Shown piece after piece: positions 34,201-42,849 of a stretch of 42,931 bases of DNA (positions are counted from its first letter, which is position 1; each line of letters begins with the position of its first letter). A model generated the notes under the pieces. It saw only the letters and a program-made list of their open reading frames with translations, had not been told where the DNA came from and searched no databases. The position numbers were made by a program, and so were the translations under genes. This DNA comes from CG1-02-35-72 sp045046885. Lineage in GTDB: Bacteria; Bacteroidota; Bacteroidia; Flavobacteriales; Flavobacteriaceae. Where the stretch lies: assembly GCA_045046885.1 (NCBI GenBank), contig JASFYX010000013.1:1-42931 (forward strand), written 5' to 3'.

Positions 34201-35722
34201 TTATTCAATTGAAGATTTAGCGCAGCTTATATTCGATTTAAAAAATGCCAATCAAGAAGCACGCATCAATGTAAAACTTGTTTCAGAAGTGGGTGTTGGT
34301 ACTATCGCTGCGGGTGTTGCTAAGGCTAAAGCCGATGTTATTCTAATTTCAGGTTACGATGGTGGCACGGGTGCTTCGCCATTAACTTCTTTAAAGCACG
34401 CAGGCTTACCTTGGGAACTTGGTCTAGCCGAAGCGCAACAGACTTTAGTCCTTAATAATTTAAGAAGTCGGGTTGTTTTAGAATGTGACGGACAGTTAAA
34501 AACGGGTCGCGATGTGGCTATTGCTTGTTTGCTTGGTGCAGAAGAATTCGGATTTGCAACAGCGCCTTTGGTGGCTTCCGGTTGTATTATGATGCGCGCT
34601 TGTCATTTAAATACGTGTCCGGTTGGTATTGCTACACAAGATCCTGAATTGCGTAAAAACTTTAAAGGAACTCCAGAACACGTTGTTAATTTTATGTATT
34701 TCGTAGCCGAAGAATTAAGAGTTATTATGGCGCAACTCGGATTTAGAACCCTGAATGAAATGGTAGGTCAATCTCAAAAATTGAATTCAAAAGCAGCCCA
34801 AAATCACTATAAAGCGCAAGGTTTAGATTTGTCAGCTATTTTACACAAACCAAAAGTAAAAGGTGATGGCGCTTTATCGAATAAGCAATCCCAAAGTCAT
34901 AATTTATACAATGTTCTAGATAATAGAATATTGTCTGATGCCAAGACAGCTATTAACAACAAAATGCCAATGAATTTGGCTTACCCAATAAGAAATACAG
35001 ACAGAACAGTTGGTGCCATAACCAGTCACGAAATATCTAAACTTTACGGTGAAGATGGTTTACCAGAAGAGACCTTGAATATCACTTTTACGGGTTCAGC
35101 CGGACAAAGTTTTGGCGCATTTGCCACAAAAGGACTCAGCTTTAAAGTTATAGGCGAAACAAACGATTACTTAGGAAAAAGTTTATCGGGTGCAAAAATT
35201 GTTATACAAAAACCTAATGAAGCCGTTTTTAAAGCTGAAGATAATATTATTGTCGGCAATGTCTGTTTTTATGGAGCTATAAGTGGCGAAGCGTATATTA
35301 ATGGCATTGCTGGTGAACGTTTTTGTGTTCGGAATTCGGGAATAACGGCTGTTGTTGAAGGTGTTGGTGATCACGGATGTGAATATATGACGGGTGGTAA
35401 AGTCGTTATTTTAGGTAAAACTGGACGCAATTTTGCAGCAGGTATGAGCGGCGGCATAGCGTATGTTTACGATAAAGACAAATTATTTGCAAACGGACTT
35501 TGCAATTTAGAAATGGTAGATTTAGATCCATTAGATAGTATTGATGTTCAAGAATTACATACTTTGATAGCATCGCATAAAAATTATGCCGAAAGTCAAT
35601 TGGCAACCCAAATTTTAAATAATTGGGATACAGAAAAAGCACATTTTGTAAAAGTCTTTCCAAAAGATTACAAACGTGCCTTAGAAAGATTAGCTCAAGA
35701 ATCAGAGAAAGCAACAGCGTAA
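31232..35722 (+). CDS. gltB: Glutamate synthase large subunit (GOGAT alpha)
   Basis: 1496 residues, full length. The N-terminal class II glutaminase starts at Cys16 after a 15-residue propeptide (HDNCGAGFI), with the RFSTNTFPSWDLAQPFRYMCHNGEINT block. A central domain follows, then the FMN domain (~820-1190) with GEGGEDKARF, QGAKPGEGGQLPG and SGYDGGTGASPLTS. The 3Fe-4S cluster cysteines are in C-x5-C-x4-C near residues 1118-1131 (CIMMRACHLNTCPVG). The C-terminal GXGXG structural domain is present. It makes two glutamates from glutamine and 2-oxoglutarate. Its stop is 1 base from the gltD ATG, and the ammonium uptake genes lie just upstream. Confidence 0.97.
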   Translation: MRPQGLYLPEFEHDNCGAGFICNLKGEKSHNIIHQALEILIKLEHRGAVSADGRTGDGAGILIDIPHKFFKRVCNFTLPQPKEYAVGMVFFPKSYNQCDYCIKIFEEQITQQGLSVLGWRDVPIDTSILGKIASQTEPKVKQIFIGKNNQNLNNFQFNAKLFAARKQAEHAVNNSKIAERHFFYLPSLSTTTIIYKGLLVPEDIGTYYTDLKEEDVVTRLALVHQRFSTNTFPSWDLAQPFRYMCHNGEINTIRGNVSRMRARQELMESPLFGEEIKSLFPIILDGKSDSSSMDMMVELLLMTGRSLPEVMMMLIPEAWEKHQTMSPRKKAFYEYNSCIMEPWDGPASVPFTDGNIIGAVLDRNGLRPSRYTVTKKGNVVMASEIGVLDIKPENVVKHGRLEPGKMFLVDMDEGRIIEDEEIKNKIISKHPYKSWIKKNTLPLSKVPYSDFETPIELTDYKIRQKIFGYTQEDITTIVTPMSVKRKESIGSMGTDTPLAILSDKPQLLYNYFKQLFAQVTNPPLDGIRENIITDISLAIGADRNIFKVIPEQAKKLRIQNPVISNADLDKIKNINHPDFNSVVVPILYPISEGLNGLERALDNILKEIGVLVTNGANVVILSDRGVDKKMAPIPALLACSHVHHSLHKKCLRSKFGIILETAEPREPHHFATLFGYGASAINPYMVNEIIRKLAAEKVIKGIRPHDAVRNFNHAVGLGILKIMNKVGISTLHSYRASQIFEILGLKTSFSKKYFPYTPTRIEGIGLYEIEREIAKRHRFAFSDVDTQLEIGGAYRWRRNGEKHMFNPETVSKLQQAVRQKNVAAYKTYTRSINEQTKNLMTLRGLFEFTNLDPIPIDEVESWTEIVKRFKTGAMSYGSISKEAHENLAIAMNRIGGKSNSGEGGEDKARFKKLPNGDSKNSAIKQVASGRFGVSSNFLTNAKEIQIKMAQGAKPGEGGQLPGEKVYPWIAKVRHSTPYVGLISPPPHHDIYSIEDLAQLIFDLKNANQEARINVKLVSEVGVGTIAAGVAKAKADVILISGYDGGTGASPLTSLKHAGLPWELGLAEAQQTLVLNNLRSRVVLECDGQLKTGRDVAIACLLGAEEFGFATAPLVASGCIMMRACHLNTCPVGIATQDPELRKNFKGTPEHVVNFMYFVAEELRVIMAQLGFRTLNEMVGQSQKLNSKAAQNHYKAQGLDLSAILHKPKVKGDGALSNKQSQSHNLYNVLDNRILSDAKTAINNKMPMNLAYPIRNTDRTVGAITSHEISKLYGEDGLPEETLNITFTGSAGQSFGAFATKGLSFKVIGETNDYLGKSLSGAKIVIQKPNEAVFKAEDNIIVGNVCFYGAISGEAYINGIAGERFCVRNSGITAVVEGVGDHGCEYMTGGKVVILGKTGRNFAAGMSGGIAYVYDKDKLFANGLCNLEMVDLDPLDSIDVQELHTLIASHKNYAESQLATQILNNWDTEKAHFVKVFPKDYKRALERLAQESEKATA

Positions 35723-35723
35723 G

Positions 35724-37181
35724 ATGGGAAAAATAGGCGGATTTAAAGAGTATAAAAGAGAAGACGAAAGCACTGTTGCCGTTAAAAAACGCATCAGTAA
35801 TTTTAATGAATTTACCAAGCCATTAAAAGAAGTAGCTTTAAAAAAGCAAGGGTCTAGATGTATGGATTGTGGTATTCCGTTTTGTCATAGTGGATGTCCC
35901 TTAGGCAATTTGATTCCAGATTTTAATGATATGGTTCATAAAAATAATTGGGAAAAAGCACTAGAAATTTTACATAGTACTAATAATTTTCCAGAATTTA
36001 CAGGAAGATTGTGTCCTGCTCCTTGCGAAAAATCTTGTGTTTTAGGTATTATTGACAATCCTGTTTCTATAGAAAATATAGAAAAAAACATTGTAGAACG
36101 CGGTTTCGCCGAGGGGTGGATCGTGCCTCAAATACCTCAAAAAAGAACAGGAAAAACTGTTGCCATAGTTGGCTCTGGTCCTGCTGGATTGGCTACCGCT
36201 CAACAATTAAATCGCGCTGGTCATTCTGTGACTGTTTTTGAAAAAGACGATGAGATTGGTGGCTTATTACGTTATGGTATTCCCAATTTTAAATTAGAAA
36301 AATCGGTTATAGATAGACGTGTTACTATTTTAAAAGCTGAAGGTATCCAATTCAAAACAAATGTTTATGTCGGCGAAAACTACAGTGTTGACCAACTAAA
36401 AAGTTTTGATGCTGTTGTTTTATGTGGCGGTACAGTTATAAAAAGAATACTTCCTGTTAAAGGAGCTGATCATAAGGATGTGGTTCAAGCTATGACTTTT
36501 TTAACACAACAAACAAAACAATTATACAATAAACCAATTGAGGGTGACTTAATAAGTGCTAAAGATAAACACGTTATTGTTATAGGCGGTGGCGATACAG
36601 GTTCTGACTGCATTGGCACTTCGAACCGACAAGGTGCCAAATCTGTAACGAACTTTGAGATAATGCCAAAACCACCGAAAGACCGCAGTGACAAAACACC
36701 TTGGCCATTTTATCCTTTGCAGCTCAAAACAAGTTCTTCTCACGAAGAAGGCTGTGACAGAAATTGGCTGATTAACACCAAAGAATTTATTTGCGATGAC
36801 AAAGGTAAGCTAACAGCTCTAAAAACTGTTGAAATTGAATGGAAAATGATTCCAGATCAACGGCCAAAATTGATTGAAAAAGAAGGCTCAGAAAAAATAT
36901 GGCCTTGTAATTTGGCTTTATTGGCTCTTGGATTTACCGGCCCTGAACAAACTTTAGCACAACAATTGGGTCTTAAAGTAGATGAACGAAGTAATTACAA
37001 AGCTGACAATTACCAAACCAATATACCGCACATCTTTACAGCAGGCGATATGCATCGGGGACAATCGTTAATAGTTTGGGCTATTTCTGAGGGGCGCGAA
37101 GCTGCAAAATCAGTTGATGAATATTTAATGGGAAGTTCAAATTTACCCACAAAAGGCGCTGGCGATATGGTAGGGGCTTAA
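35724..37181 (+). CDS. gltD: Glutamate synthase small subunit (GOGAT beta)
   Basis: 485 residues. N-terminal iron-sulphur binding cysteines (CMDCGIPFCHSGCPLG near 47-62 and CPAPCEKSC near 98-107), FAD-binding VAIVGSGPAGLATA (~148), NADPH-binding VIVIGGGDTGSDC (~288) and the closing FAD segment PHIFTAGDMHRGQSLIVWAI are all present. It passes electrons from NADPH to GltB. It forms a two-gene operon with gltB and is convergent with the sugar nucleotidyltransferase, 3 bases apart. Confidence 0.97.
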   Translation: MGKIGGFKEYKREDESTVAVKKRISNFNEFTKPLKEVALKKQGSRCMDCGIPFCHSGCPLGNLIPDFNDMVHKNNWEKALEILHSTNNFPEFTGRLCPAPCEKSCVLGIIDNPVSIENIEKNIVERGFAEGWIVPQIPQKRTGKTVAIVGSGPAGLATAQQLNRAGHSVTVFEKDDEIGGLLRYGIPNFKLEKSVIDRRVTILKAEGIQFKTNVYVGENYSVDQLKSFDAVVLCGGTVIKRILPVKGADHKDVVQAMTFLTQQTKQLYNKPIEGDLISAKDKHVIVIGGGDTGSDCIGTSNRQGAKSVTNFEIMPKPPKDRSDKTPWPFYPLQLKTSSSHEEGCDRNWLINTKEFICDDKGKLTALKTVEIEWKMIPDQRPKLIEKEGSEKIWPCNLALLALGFTGPEQTLAQQLGLKVDERSNYKADNYQTNIPHIFTAGDMHRGQSLIVWAISEGREAAKSVDEYLMGSSNLPTKGAGDMVGA

Positions 37182-37184
37182 AAG

Positions 37185-38039
37185 TTATAAGTCTATTTCA
37201 ATATCTTTTAGTTGTTTACGCAAAATGGCTATATCTTTTTTTGATGTTAAATCGGGCACATGTTCAGAAAGAGGCAAGGCACGCATACTTAAAGGATGTA
37301 CTTTTAAATAATTATTTATAGACACAGGTAATTCCTTTTCTTGACGGATAGGATGTAAAGGACAATCTTTTAGAAAAGGAAAAATGCATTTTCCATACAA
37401 TTTAAATATATTCATACTCACGCGTATCTTACCTTCATAATCTTTAAACTTTTCTAATTGGTTAAGAGTGGGTTTTTCTACAATAGCTTTGACATAATTA
37501 TTTTTAACAGAAATAACAGCAAATTTTGAAATCCGTTCAGCACTAAATTGTAGCGCATCTCTATCATAACTAATCAGAGCTTGGTCTTCATTATTATCAC
37601 GTAAAACTTTAAAAGCCTTAACAGAATACAAATTATCGCTGTTACAAACCACAAAATGAGATTGCTTTAAATCTGGATATTGCGCTAACAATTGACACAC
37701 GGCATCTGCTGTTCCTAAAGGTTTCATTCTATTTTCTGGAATATGCTGCACTGCAAAAAACAATTCGAGACCTAATTTTTTGTTTTTATAATGTTCTTTA
37801 AATAATGCATTGTCTTTTCCCGTTACTACATATACATTTTTAAATCCTGCTTGTTGGGCATTAAATAAAATATAATCCAATAAAACTTGACCTTTATTAC
37901 CAATACTTATAAGACTTTTGGTACGTTGATTGGCTTGTTGAATGTCTTCTGAGCTGAGTTGCACCCCCCTGTCTTCTTTTTTCATCCGAGAAGACATTCC
38001 TGCTGCTAAAACAACTAAATTCTGACATTTATTACTCAT
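37185..38039 (-). CDS. Sugar-phosphate nucleotidyltransferase (NTP_transferase family)
   Basis: 284 residues. The nucleotide-binding start VVLAAGMSSRMKKEDRG, a base/sugar-binding GTADAVCQLL segment near 120, and HFVVCNSDNLYSV (metal-binding Asp) mark a nucleotidyltransferase that makes NDP-sugar from sugar-1-phosphate and NTP. The strongest context clue is that its start overlaps the end of the GHMP kinase gene by 8 bases, so kinase and nucleotidyltransferase are probably translationally coupled and act in sequence. It is the last gene of the five-gene operon. Neither nucleotide nor sugar can be assigned. Confidence 0.8.
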   Translation of the reverse strand: MSNKCQNLVVLAAGMSSRMKKEDRGVQLSSEDIQQANQRTKSLISIGNKGQVLLDYILFNAQQAGFKNVYVVTGKDNALFKEHYKNKKLGLELFFAVQHIPENRMKPLGTADAVCQLLAQYPDLKQSHFVVCNSDNLYSVKAFKVLRDNNEDQALISYDRDALQFSAERISKFAVISVKNNYVKAIVEKPTLNQLEKFKDYEGKIRVSMNIFKLYGKCIFPFLKDCPLHPIRQEKELPVSINNYLKVHPLSMRALPLSEHVPDLTSKKDIAILRKQLKDIEIDL

Positions 38040-39117
38040 AATAGATTCCTGATTTTTCTACAATATTTATTTTATAGGCGTCTTTTGCACCTGCTAATTT
38101 TAGCTGAGTAATAATATTTTCTTCATCTTTTGATTTTACTAAAACTACTATACAGCCACCACCACCAGAACCTACAATTTTAGCACCCAGCGCCTTATTC
38201 TGTTTAGCCACATCAATCAGTTTGTCAATTTCAGGAACTGTTATTTTCAATAAATCTTTTAAGATTATATGATGTTCAGACATAAATTGCCCAACATTTT
38301 CGACATCAATTTGGTTTGATTCTAATAACTTTAAAGCCTTTTTGGTAATGTCATAGTTTTTTAAAGCCGCATAAAAATACTTTTTTAAATTTTCTGGAAC
38401 GCATTCTTGATATTTTTCATAATCAGATAATTTTGATTTTTCAATATCAAAATCAGAATGCATATTTTTAACAGCTGCAATTGAATCTTGAGCGTAGTTA
38501 CGAAGATGTTTTAAAATAGTCAATGTCTTTTTAGGAACGCCAGATTCTGCAATAATAAGCGTGTTTAAATTCGAATTTAATAATTTATAATCACCAGTAA
38601 CTGTATTAATATGAAGTAAATTACCCAAACTTATGGTAAACTGATCCATTAATCCTCCAGGCCCTTTATGTTCTAAAACCTCAATTTGATAAGCAATTTT
38701 AGCCACCCAATCGGCTGTTATTTTTTTATTTACACCAAAAGCCTTTAATAAAAAATGTATCCAAATAACAACTAAAGAAGATGAACTTGACAAACCTGCA
38801 TTGATGGGTATATTTCCAAATACAAATATTTCATAACCTTTGTTTGGATTACAGCCATGACGTTTTAAAAACTGAAGTGTTGTTATTAAAAAGTCATTTT
38901 TTAGAGCAGGGATTTCTAATTCAGTAAACTTTATAACACGTGTTTTACCCATGTCTAAAAAATGAATACGAAATTCTTTAGCTTCAATTTCATCCGCTTT
39001 AAGCGTCATAAAACGGTCAATCGCCGCCGCAATTACGGGTAAGCCTAAATAATCTTGATGATCGCCAAAAAGACATACGCGCGCCGGAACATTTAAAAGT
39101 ATATCTTTAGATATCAT
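38032..39117 (-). CDS. GHMP-family sugar kinase, galactokinase-like
   Basis: 361 residues. N-terminal PARVCLFGDHQDYLGLPVIA (11-30), where GDHQDY corresponds to the GEHTDY of galactokinases; the ATP loop INAGLSSSSSLV (105-116); catalytic Asp158 in GGLMDQF; and a C-terminal VGSGGGGCIVVLV. This is the anomeric (C1) sugar-kinase pattern, predicting sugar-1-phosphate as product. It differs from true GalK in the N-terminal motif and overall length, and HddA-type heptose kinases begin differently. Galactose, a uronic acid or a rarer sugar are all possible substrates. It follows the GntP permease by 4 bases. Confidence 0.85.
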   Translation of the reverse strand: MISKDILLNVPARVCLFGDHQDYLGLPVIAAAIDRFMTLKADEIEAKEFRIHFLDMGKTRVIKFTELEIPALKNDFLITTLQFLKRHGCNPNKGYEIFVFGNIPINAGLSSSSSLVVIWIHFLLKAFGVNKKITADWVAKIAYQIEVLEHKGPGGLMDQFTISLGNLLHINTVTGDYKLLNSNLNTLIIAESGVPKKTLTILKHLRNYAQDSIAAVKNMHSDFDIEKSKLSDYEKYQECVPENLKKYFYAALKNYDITKKALKLLESNQIDVENVGQFMSEHHIILKDLLKITVPEIDKLIDVAKQNKALGAKIVGSGGGGCIVVLVKSKDEENIITQLKLAGAKDAYKINIVEKSGIYYE

Positions 39118-39121
39118 ACAA

Positions 39122-40465
39122 TTAAGATAATAAAAAGTGTAGTAGTAAAACTACAATTATCCCTGTAAAACCCTGTACTAAAGTACCTAAACTATGTCCC
39201 TTTAAAGTCTGTTTAACAGTTAAACCTGAAAACTGGCTTACCACCCAAAAATAACTGTCATTAATATGCGAAACAGTCATCGCTCCAGCGCCAATAGCCA
39301 AGACAGATAAAGCTTTATCAACAGGACTAATCAGACCAAATCCTACTAAAAGTGGCGCCATAATTGCTGCACTGGTAATAATAGCTACTGTGGAAGAGCC
39401 TTGTGCTGTTTTTAAAAGTGCTGCTAAAATAAAAGCGATTAACAGTCCTCCTAAAAACATAGAATGATTGGGATTTATAAGTTCACTAATATTTGAAGCT
39501 CTTAAAATATTACCAAAAGCGCCTCCTGCTCCTGTCACTAAAATAATATTTCCCGAATCTTTTAAGGCTTTAATTACCCAATTATTTTTGGTTTCAGTTA
39601 GCACAGATTTACTCGCTAAAAAAACAATAAGTACACCAATTAATAAAGCTATTATAGGGTGTCCCACAAAACTAAAAAAGCTCAAAAGGAATCCTTTTCC
39701 GAAAGGAAAGGTTGGATAATTAGCAATAGATTTAAAAGCTATCAATAAAATTGGAACTAACAATGGTGCTATAGTGAACAAAAAAGATGTCGGTTTTGAA
39801 TTCTTGGGTGTTTTAGTTTTTGGTGTAACTGATTCATTTGATGGATGTAAATCTGTTTGAACTGAAGTTTTACCTACAAATCTTGCCCATAAATAACCCG
39901 CAAATGATACAAAAATAGCGGTTAATAATCCCAGTAACATCACCAAACCCACATCAGCACCTAATAAAGCTGCTGCAGCTAAAGGCCCCGGTGTTGGTGG
40001 TACAAATACATGAGTAGCATACAAACCCGTTGATAGTGCTACAGCAAAAAACAACATAGAAAATCCTGTTTTTTTACTCAAAGCTTTGTTTAAACTTGAT
40101 AAAATGACAAAACCCGAATCACAAAATACAGGTATTGAAATAATAAAACCTATTACGTTCATTGCAAAAGGAGCTCGTTTTGTACCTATTTTTTCTAATA
40201 CTTTTTCAGCGATACGCTGGGTACCACCGTTATTTTCTAAAAACACACCTATACAAGTACCAAAGGCAATTATCAATCCAATACTTGCTAAAGTTTTTCC
40301 AAAACCCTCTGTAATTAATTTGATAATTTTATCTGGGCTAAAACCCAATAAAAATCCTGCTAAAATAGCTGCCAAAACCAGGGTAAATACAGGATTTATT
40401 TTAAATTTTACAGTACCTAAAACAATTAATATAATAACAATTATTAATGTGAAAAGAATATTCAT
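39122..40465 (-). CDS. GntP-family organic/sugar-acid:proton symporter
   Basis: 447 residues, about 12 hydrophobic segments. GntP-family blocks: FGTCIGVFLENNGGTQRIAE, IPVFCDSGFVILSSLNKALS, ATHVFVPPTPGPLAAAALLG and AALLKTAQGSSTVAIITSAAIM, and SHINDSYFWVVSQFSGL. Known members take up gluconate, other sugar acids or glycerate. It lies 9 bases after the glycerate kinase gene; GntP/glycerate-kinase pairs usually indicate glycerate uptake and use, while the next gene, a sugar kinase, leaves open a sugar-acid substrate. Confidence 0.92.
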   Translation of the reverse strand: MNILFTLIIVIILIVLGTVKFKINPVFTLVLAAILAGFLLGFSPDKIIKLITEGFGKTLASIGLIIAFGTCIGVFLENNGGTQRIAEKVLEKIGTKRAPFAMNVIGFIISIPVFCDSGFVILSSLNKALSKKTGFSMLFFAVALSTGLYATHVFVPPTPGPLAAAALLGADVGLVMLLGLLTAIFVSFAGYLWARFVGKTSVQTDLHPSNESVTPKTKTPKNSKPTSFLFTIAPLLVPILLIAFKSIANYPTFPFGKGFLLSFFSFVGHPIIALLIGVLIVFLASKSVLTETKNNWVIKALKDSGNIILVTGAGGAFGNILRASNISELINPNHSMFLGGLLIAFILAALLKTAQGSSTVAIITSAAIMAPLLVGFGLISPVDKALSVLAIGAGAMTVSHINDSYFWVVSQFSGLTVKQTLKGHSLGTLVQGFTGIIVVLLLHFLLS

Positions 40466-40474
40466 TTTTTTTAT

Positions 40475-41608
40475 TTATGGTTTAAATTGGCTAATAAATT
40501 CAAAAATAGCCTTTTCTACAAGTTTAGCCGCATATTTCATATTATATTCAAGTGACTGAGTAGCATCGCTAATTTCAATAATTTTTAAAAGATTTATTGT
40601 TTTAGCAGATTTATGAGAAAGTGTGTTTTTCCCACAAATAGCCACAATAGGTATTTTTCTTTTGTTACCCCATTTAGCAACACCATAAACCAATTTACCA
40701 TAAAGGGTTTGTTGATCTAATTTCCCTTCACCCGTAATAATTAAGTCAATCTCTTTTGGCTTAACTTTACTTAAATCCGTTTGTTGTTTCAAAATAAAAT
40801 TAACACCTGATTCAAATTTGGCGTCAAAAAAAACTTTTAATCCGTAAGCAGTTCCACCAGCAGCTCCTGCACCAGCTACCTGATTAGCCTCTATCTTTAA
40901 TTGTGATTTAACCTTTGAACTTAAATTTTTTAACCCGTTTTCTAATAATTTAACATCGCTCGGGCTTGCCCCTTTTTGAGGAGCATAGGTTTGGGCTGCT
41001 CCATTTAAACCAAACAAAGGATTTTTTACATCATTAACAGCAATAAACGTAACCTTATCTATTTCTTCAATAAGAGTTGGTTTAATAATATTTTCAATCT
41101 TAATTAAATTTCTACCACAAGGTTTCAAAACGCTACCATTAATATCTAAAAATTGATACCCTAAGGCAACGGCTAAACCCATACCTGCGTCATTTGTGGC
41201 ACTACCACCAAGACCTAAAAATATTTTTTTAACACCCATATTTAGGGTTTGTTTAATTTGCAAACCCATACCATAAGTAGAGGTCTCTAAAACATTTCTT
41301 TCTGTAGGTTCTAACAAAGAAAGTCCAGAAGTTTTTGCCAATTCAATATAAGCTACTTTTTTTTTACTATCTAATGCAAAAGTTGCATTCAATTGTCTTC
41401 CAAGAGAATCAACAGTTGGCATTTCAACCAATTTTATTGCGTTGTTTTGAGAAATAGCTTCTATAAAGCCGTCTCCACCATCAGAAGCTAATATTTCAAT
41501 AACGTTTACGGATTCGTTATACCGAGCCAATCCTTTTTTTACAGCTATTATAACTTCTTTAGCACTTAGACTTTCTTTAAATTTATCTGGAATTAACAAA
41601 ATATTCAT
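40475..41608 (-). CDS. Glycerate kinase, GlxK/GarK type
   Basis: 377 residues, one-domain class I glycerate kinase (PF02595 type). Signatures: MNILLIPDKFKESLSAKEV, ASDGGDGFIEA, GLGGSATNDAGMGLA, AAGGTAYGLKVFF, LIITGEGKLDQQTLYGK and IPIVAICGKN. It phosphorylates D-glycerate to 2-phosphoglycerate (some members give 3-phosphoglycerate), feeding lower glycolysis. It is 10 bases after the DegT-type aminotransferase and 9 before GntP. Confidence 0.94.
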   Translation of the reverse strand: MNILLIPDKFKESLSAKEVIIAVKKGLARYNESVNVIEILASDGGDGFIEAISQNNAIKLVEMPTVDSLGRQLNATFALDSKKKVAYIELAKTSGLSLLEPTERNVLETSTYGMGLQIKQTLNMGVKKIFLGLGGSATNDAGMGLAVALGYQFLDINGSVLKPCGRNLIKIENIIKPTLIEEIDKVTFIAVNDVKNPLFGLNGAAQTYAPQKGASPSDVKLLENGLKNLSSKVKSQLKIEANQVAGAGAAGGTAYGLKVFFDAKFESGVNFILKQQTDLSKVKPKEIDLIITGEGKLDQQTLYGKLVYGVAKWGNKRKIPIVAICGKNTLSHKSAKTINLLKIIEISDATQSLEYNMKYAAKLVEKAIFEFISQFKP

Positions 41609-41618
41609 ATGTAAAGTA

Positions 41619-42755
41619 TTATCTTTTAATTGAAAATATTTGTTTTATAATGGATACAATTCTTTCTAAATCTGCTTCACTTAAATTTGAGCCAGAAGGT
41701 AAACACAAACCTCTTTTAAATAGCTGACCTGAAAAGTCATTACCAAAATAAGGCAAATGTTTATACAACGGTTGCTTGTGCATTGGTAACCACAATAATC
41801 GAGATTCAATATTTTCTTTTTCTAAAACTTCTTTGAGTTCTAAAGGTGTTGATTTATGAATTTTAGCATCTAAACAAATGGTTGTAATCCATCTATTTGA
41901 AAAATAATTATCATTGGGCTCTTCTAAAAAAGTAATACCAAAAGGAGTCAATGCTTCTTTATAAAAGTCAAAATTTCGACGACGCAGGCTTACATACGTG
42001 TTTATTTTTTCCAATTGTGCCAAACCCATTGCTGCATTTAAAGTTGTCATTTGATAATTAAATCCAAGAGAACTGTGCTCATAAAAAGGTTTATCATTTT
42101 TGGCTTGCGATGATAAAAAAATTGCTTTTTCAATCAACGACATATCTTTAGACACCATAGCACCACCTGAACCAGTTGTTATAATTTTATTACCATTAAA
42201 AGAGTAAATTCCCATAATGCCAAAAGTGCCTAATTGTTGTTTTTTATAACAACTTCCTAAAGACTCGGCAGCATCTTCAATTAACGGAATGTCATACTTA
42301 TAAGCTATTTCTAAAATTTTATCTAATTTAGCTGGCATTCCGTAAAGGTGTACTAATAAAATAGCTTTCGGTTTAACTCCTTTAGCTAAACAATCTTTGA
42401 TAGCTTTTTCTAAAAACTGTGGACTCATATTCCAAGTCTCAGGTTCAGATTCTATCAAAACAGGTGTTGCTCCTACATAAGTTATGGGGTTAACCGAAGC
42501 TACAAAAGTAAAAGTTGACGTCAATACAATATCATCTTTTTCAACACCTATAACACTTAATGCTAAATGGATTGCAGAAGTGCCACTATTACACAACATA
42601 ATATTTTTACCATCAATATAATCGCTTAAAGCGGAAGAAAAATCATCGATATGTTTTCCTATAACGGAGGGCCAATTAGCATTTAATGCCTCATTTATAA
42701 AGTACGATTCTTTTCCCGTTAAATGTGGAGGCGATAAATAAATACGGTTTTTCAT
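41619..42755 (-). CDS. DegT/DnrJ/EryC1/StrS-family sugar aminotransferase
   Basis: 378 residues, PLP-dependent nucleotide-sugar aminotransferase type. Motifs: RIYLSPPHLTGKESYFINEAL at the start, CNSGTSAIHLAL (55-66) for the cofactor phosphate, IEDAAESLGSCY (159-170) for the Asp, and Lys190 in YSFNGNKIITTGSGGAM for the Schiff base. The start resembles the PglE/UDP-4-keto sugar transaminases. These enzymes normally make amino-sugars for glycans. It is the first gene of the five-gene operon and starts about 54 bases after the rRNA terminator. A weak -7-like TAGCTTTG (minus strand, 42776 down to 42769) lies just upstream. Confidence 0.88.
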   Translation of the reverse strand: MKNRIYLSPPHLTGKESYFINEALNANWPSVIGKHIDDFSSALSDYIDGKNIMLCNSGTSAIHLALSVIGVEKDDIVLTSTFTFVASVNPITYVGATPVLIESEPETWNMSPQFLEKAIKDCLAKGVKPKAILLVHLYGMPAKLDKILEIAYKYDIPLIEDAAESLGSCYKKQQLGTFGIMGIYSFNGNKIITTGSGGAMVSKDMSLIEKAIFLSSQAKNDKPFYEHSSLGFNYQMTTLNAAMGLAQLEKINTYVSLRRRNFDFYKEALTPFGITFLEEPNDNYFSNRWITTICLDAKIHKSTPLELKEVLEKENIESRLLWLPMHKQPLYKHLPYFGNDFSGQLFKRGLCLPSGSNLSEADLERIVSIIKQIFSIKR

Positions 42756-42810
42756 TAGTTTGATTTAACAAAGCTAAGATACAAGTATTCTTTGATTAGA
42801 TTTCATAAAA

Positions 42811-42840
42811 AAATCCTCTAACAATAAAGTTAGAGGATTT
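42811..42840 (-). terminator. Terminator of the rRNA operon
   Basis: AAATCCTCTAAC and GTTAGAGGATTT are perfect 12-base complements around a 6-base loop; on the minus strand the 3' arm runs into TTTTTTTAT. It lies just after the 5S rRNA 3' end. Confidence 0.85.
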
Positions 42841-42849
42841 TAAAAAGAA

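Noticed and set aside
40086..40559. 157-codon ORF antisense to gntP and the end of the glycerate kinase gene
   Set aside because: Opposite two conserved genes, with low-complexity content and no motif.
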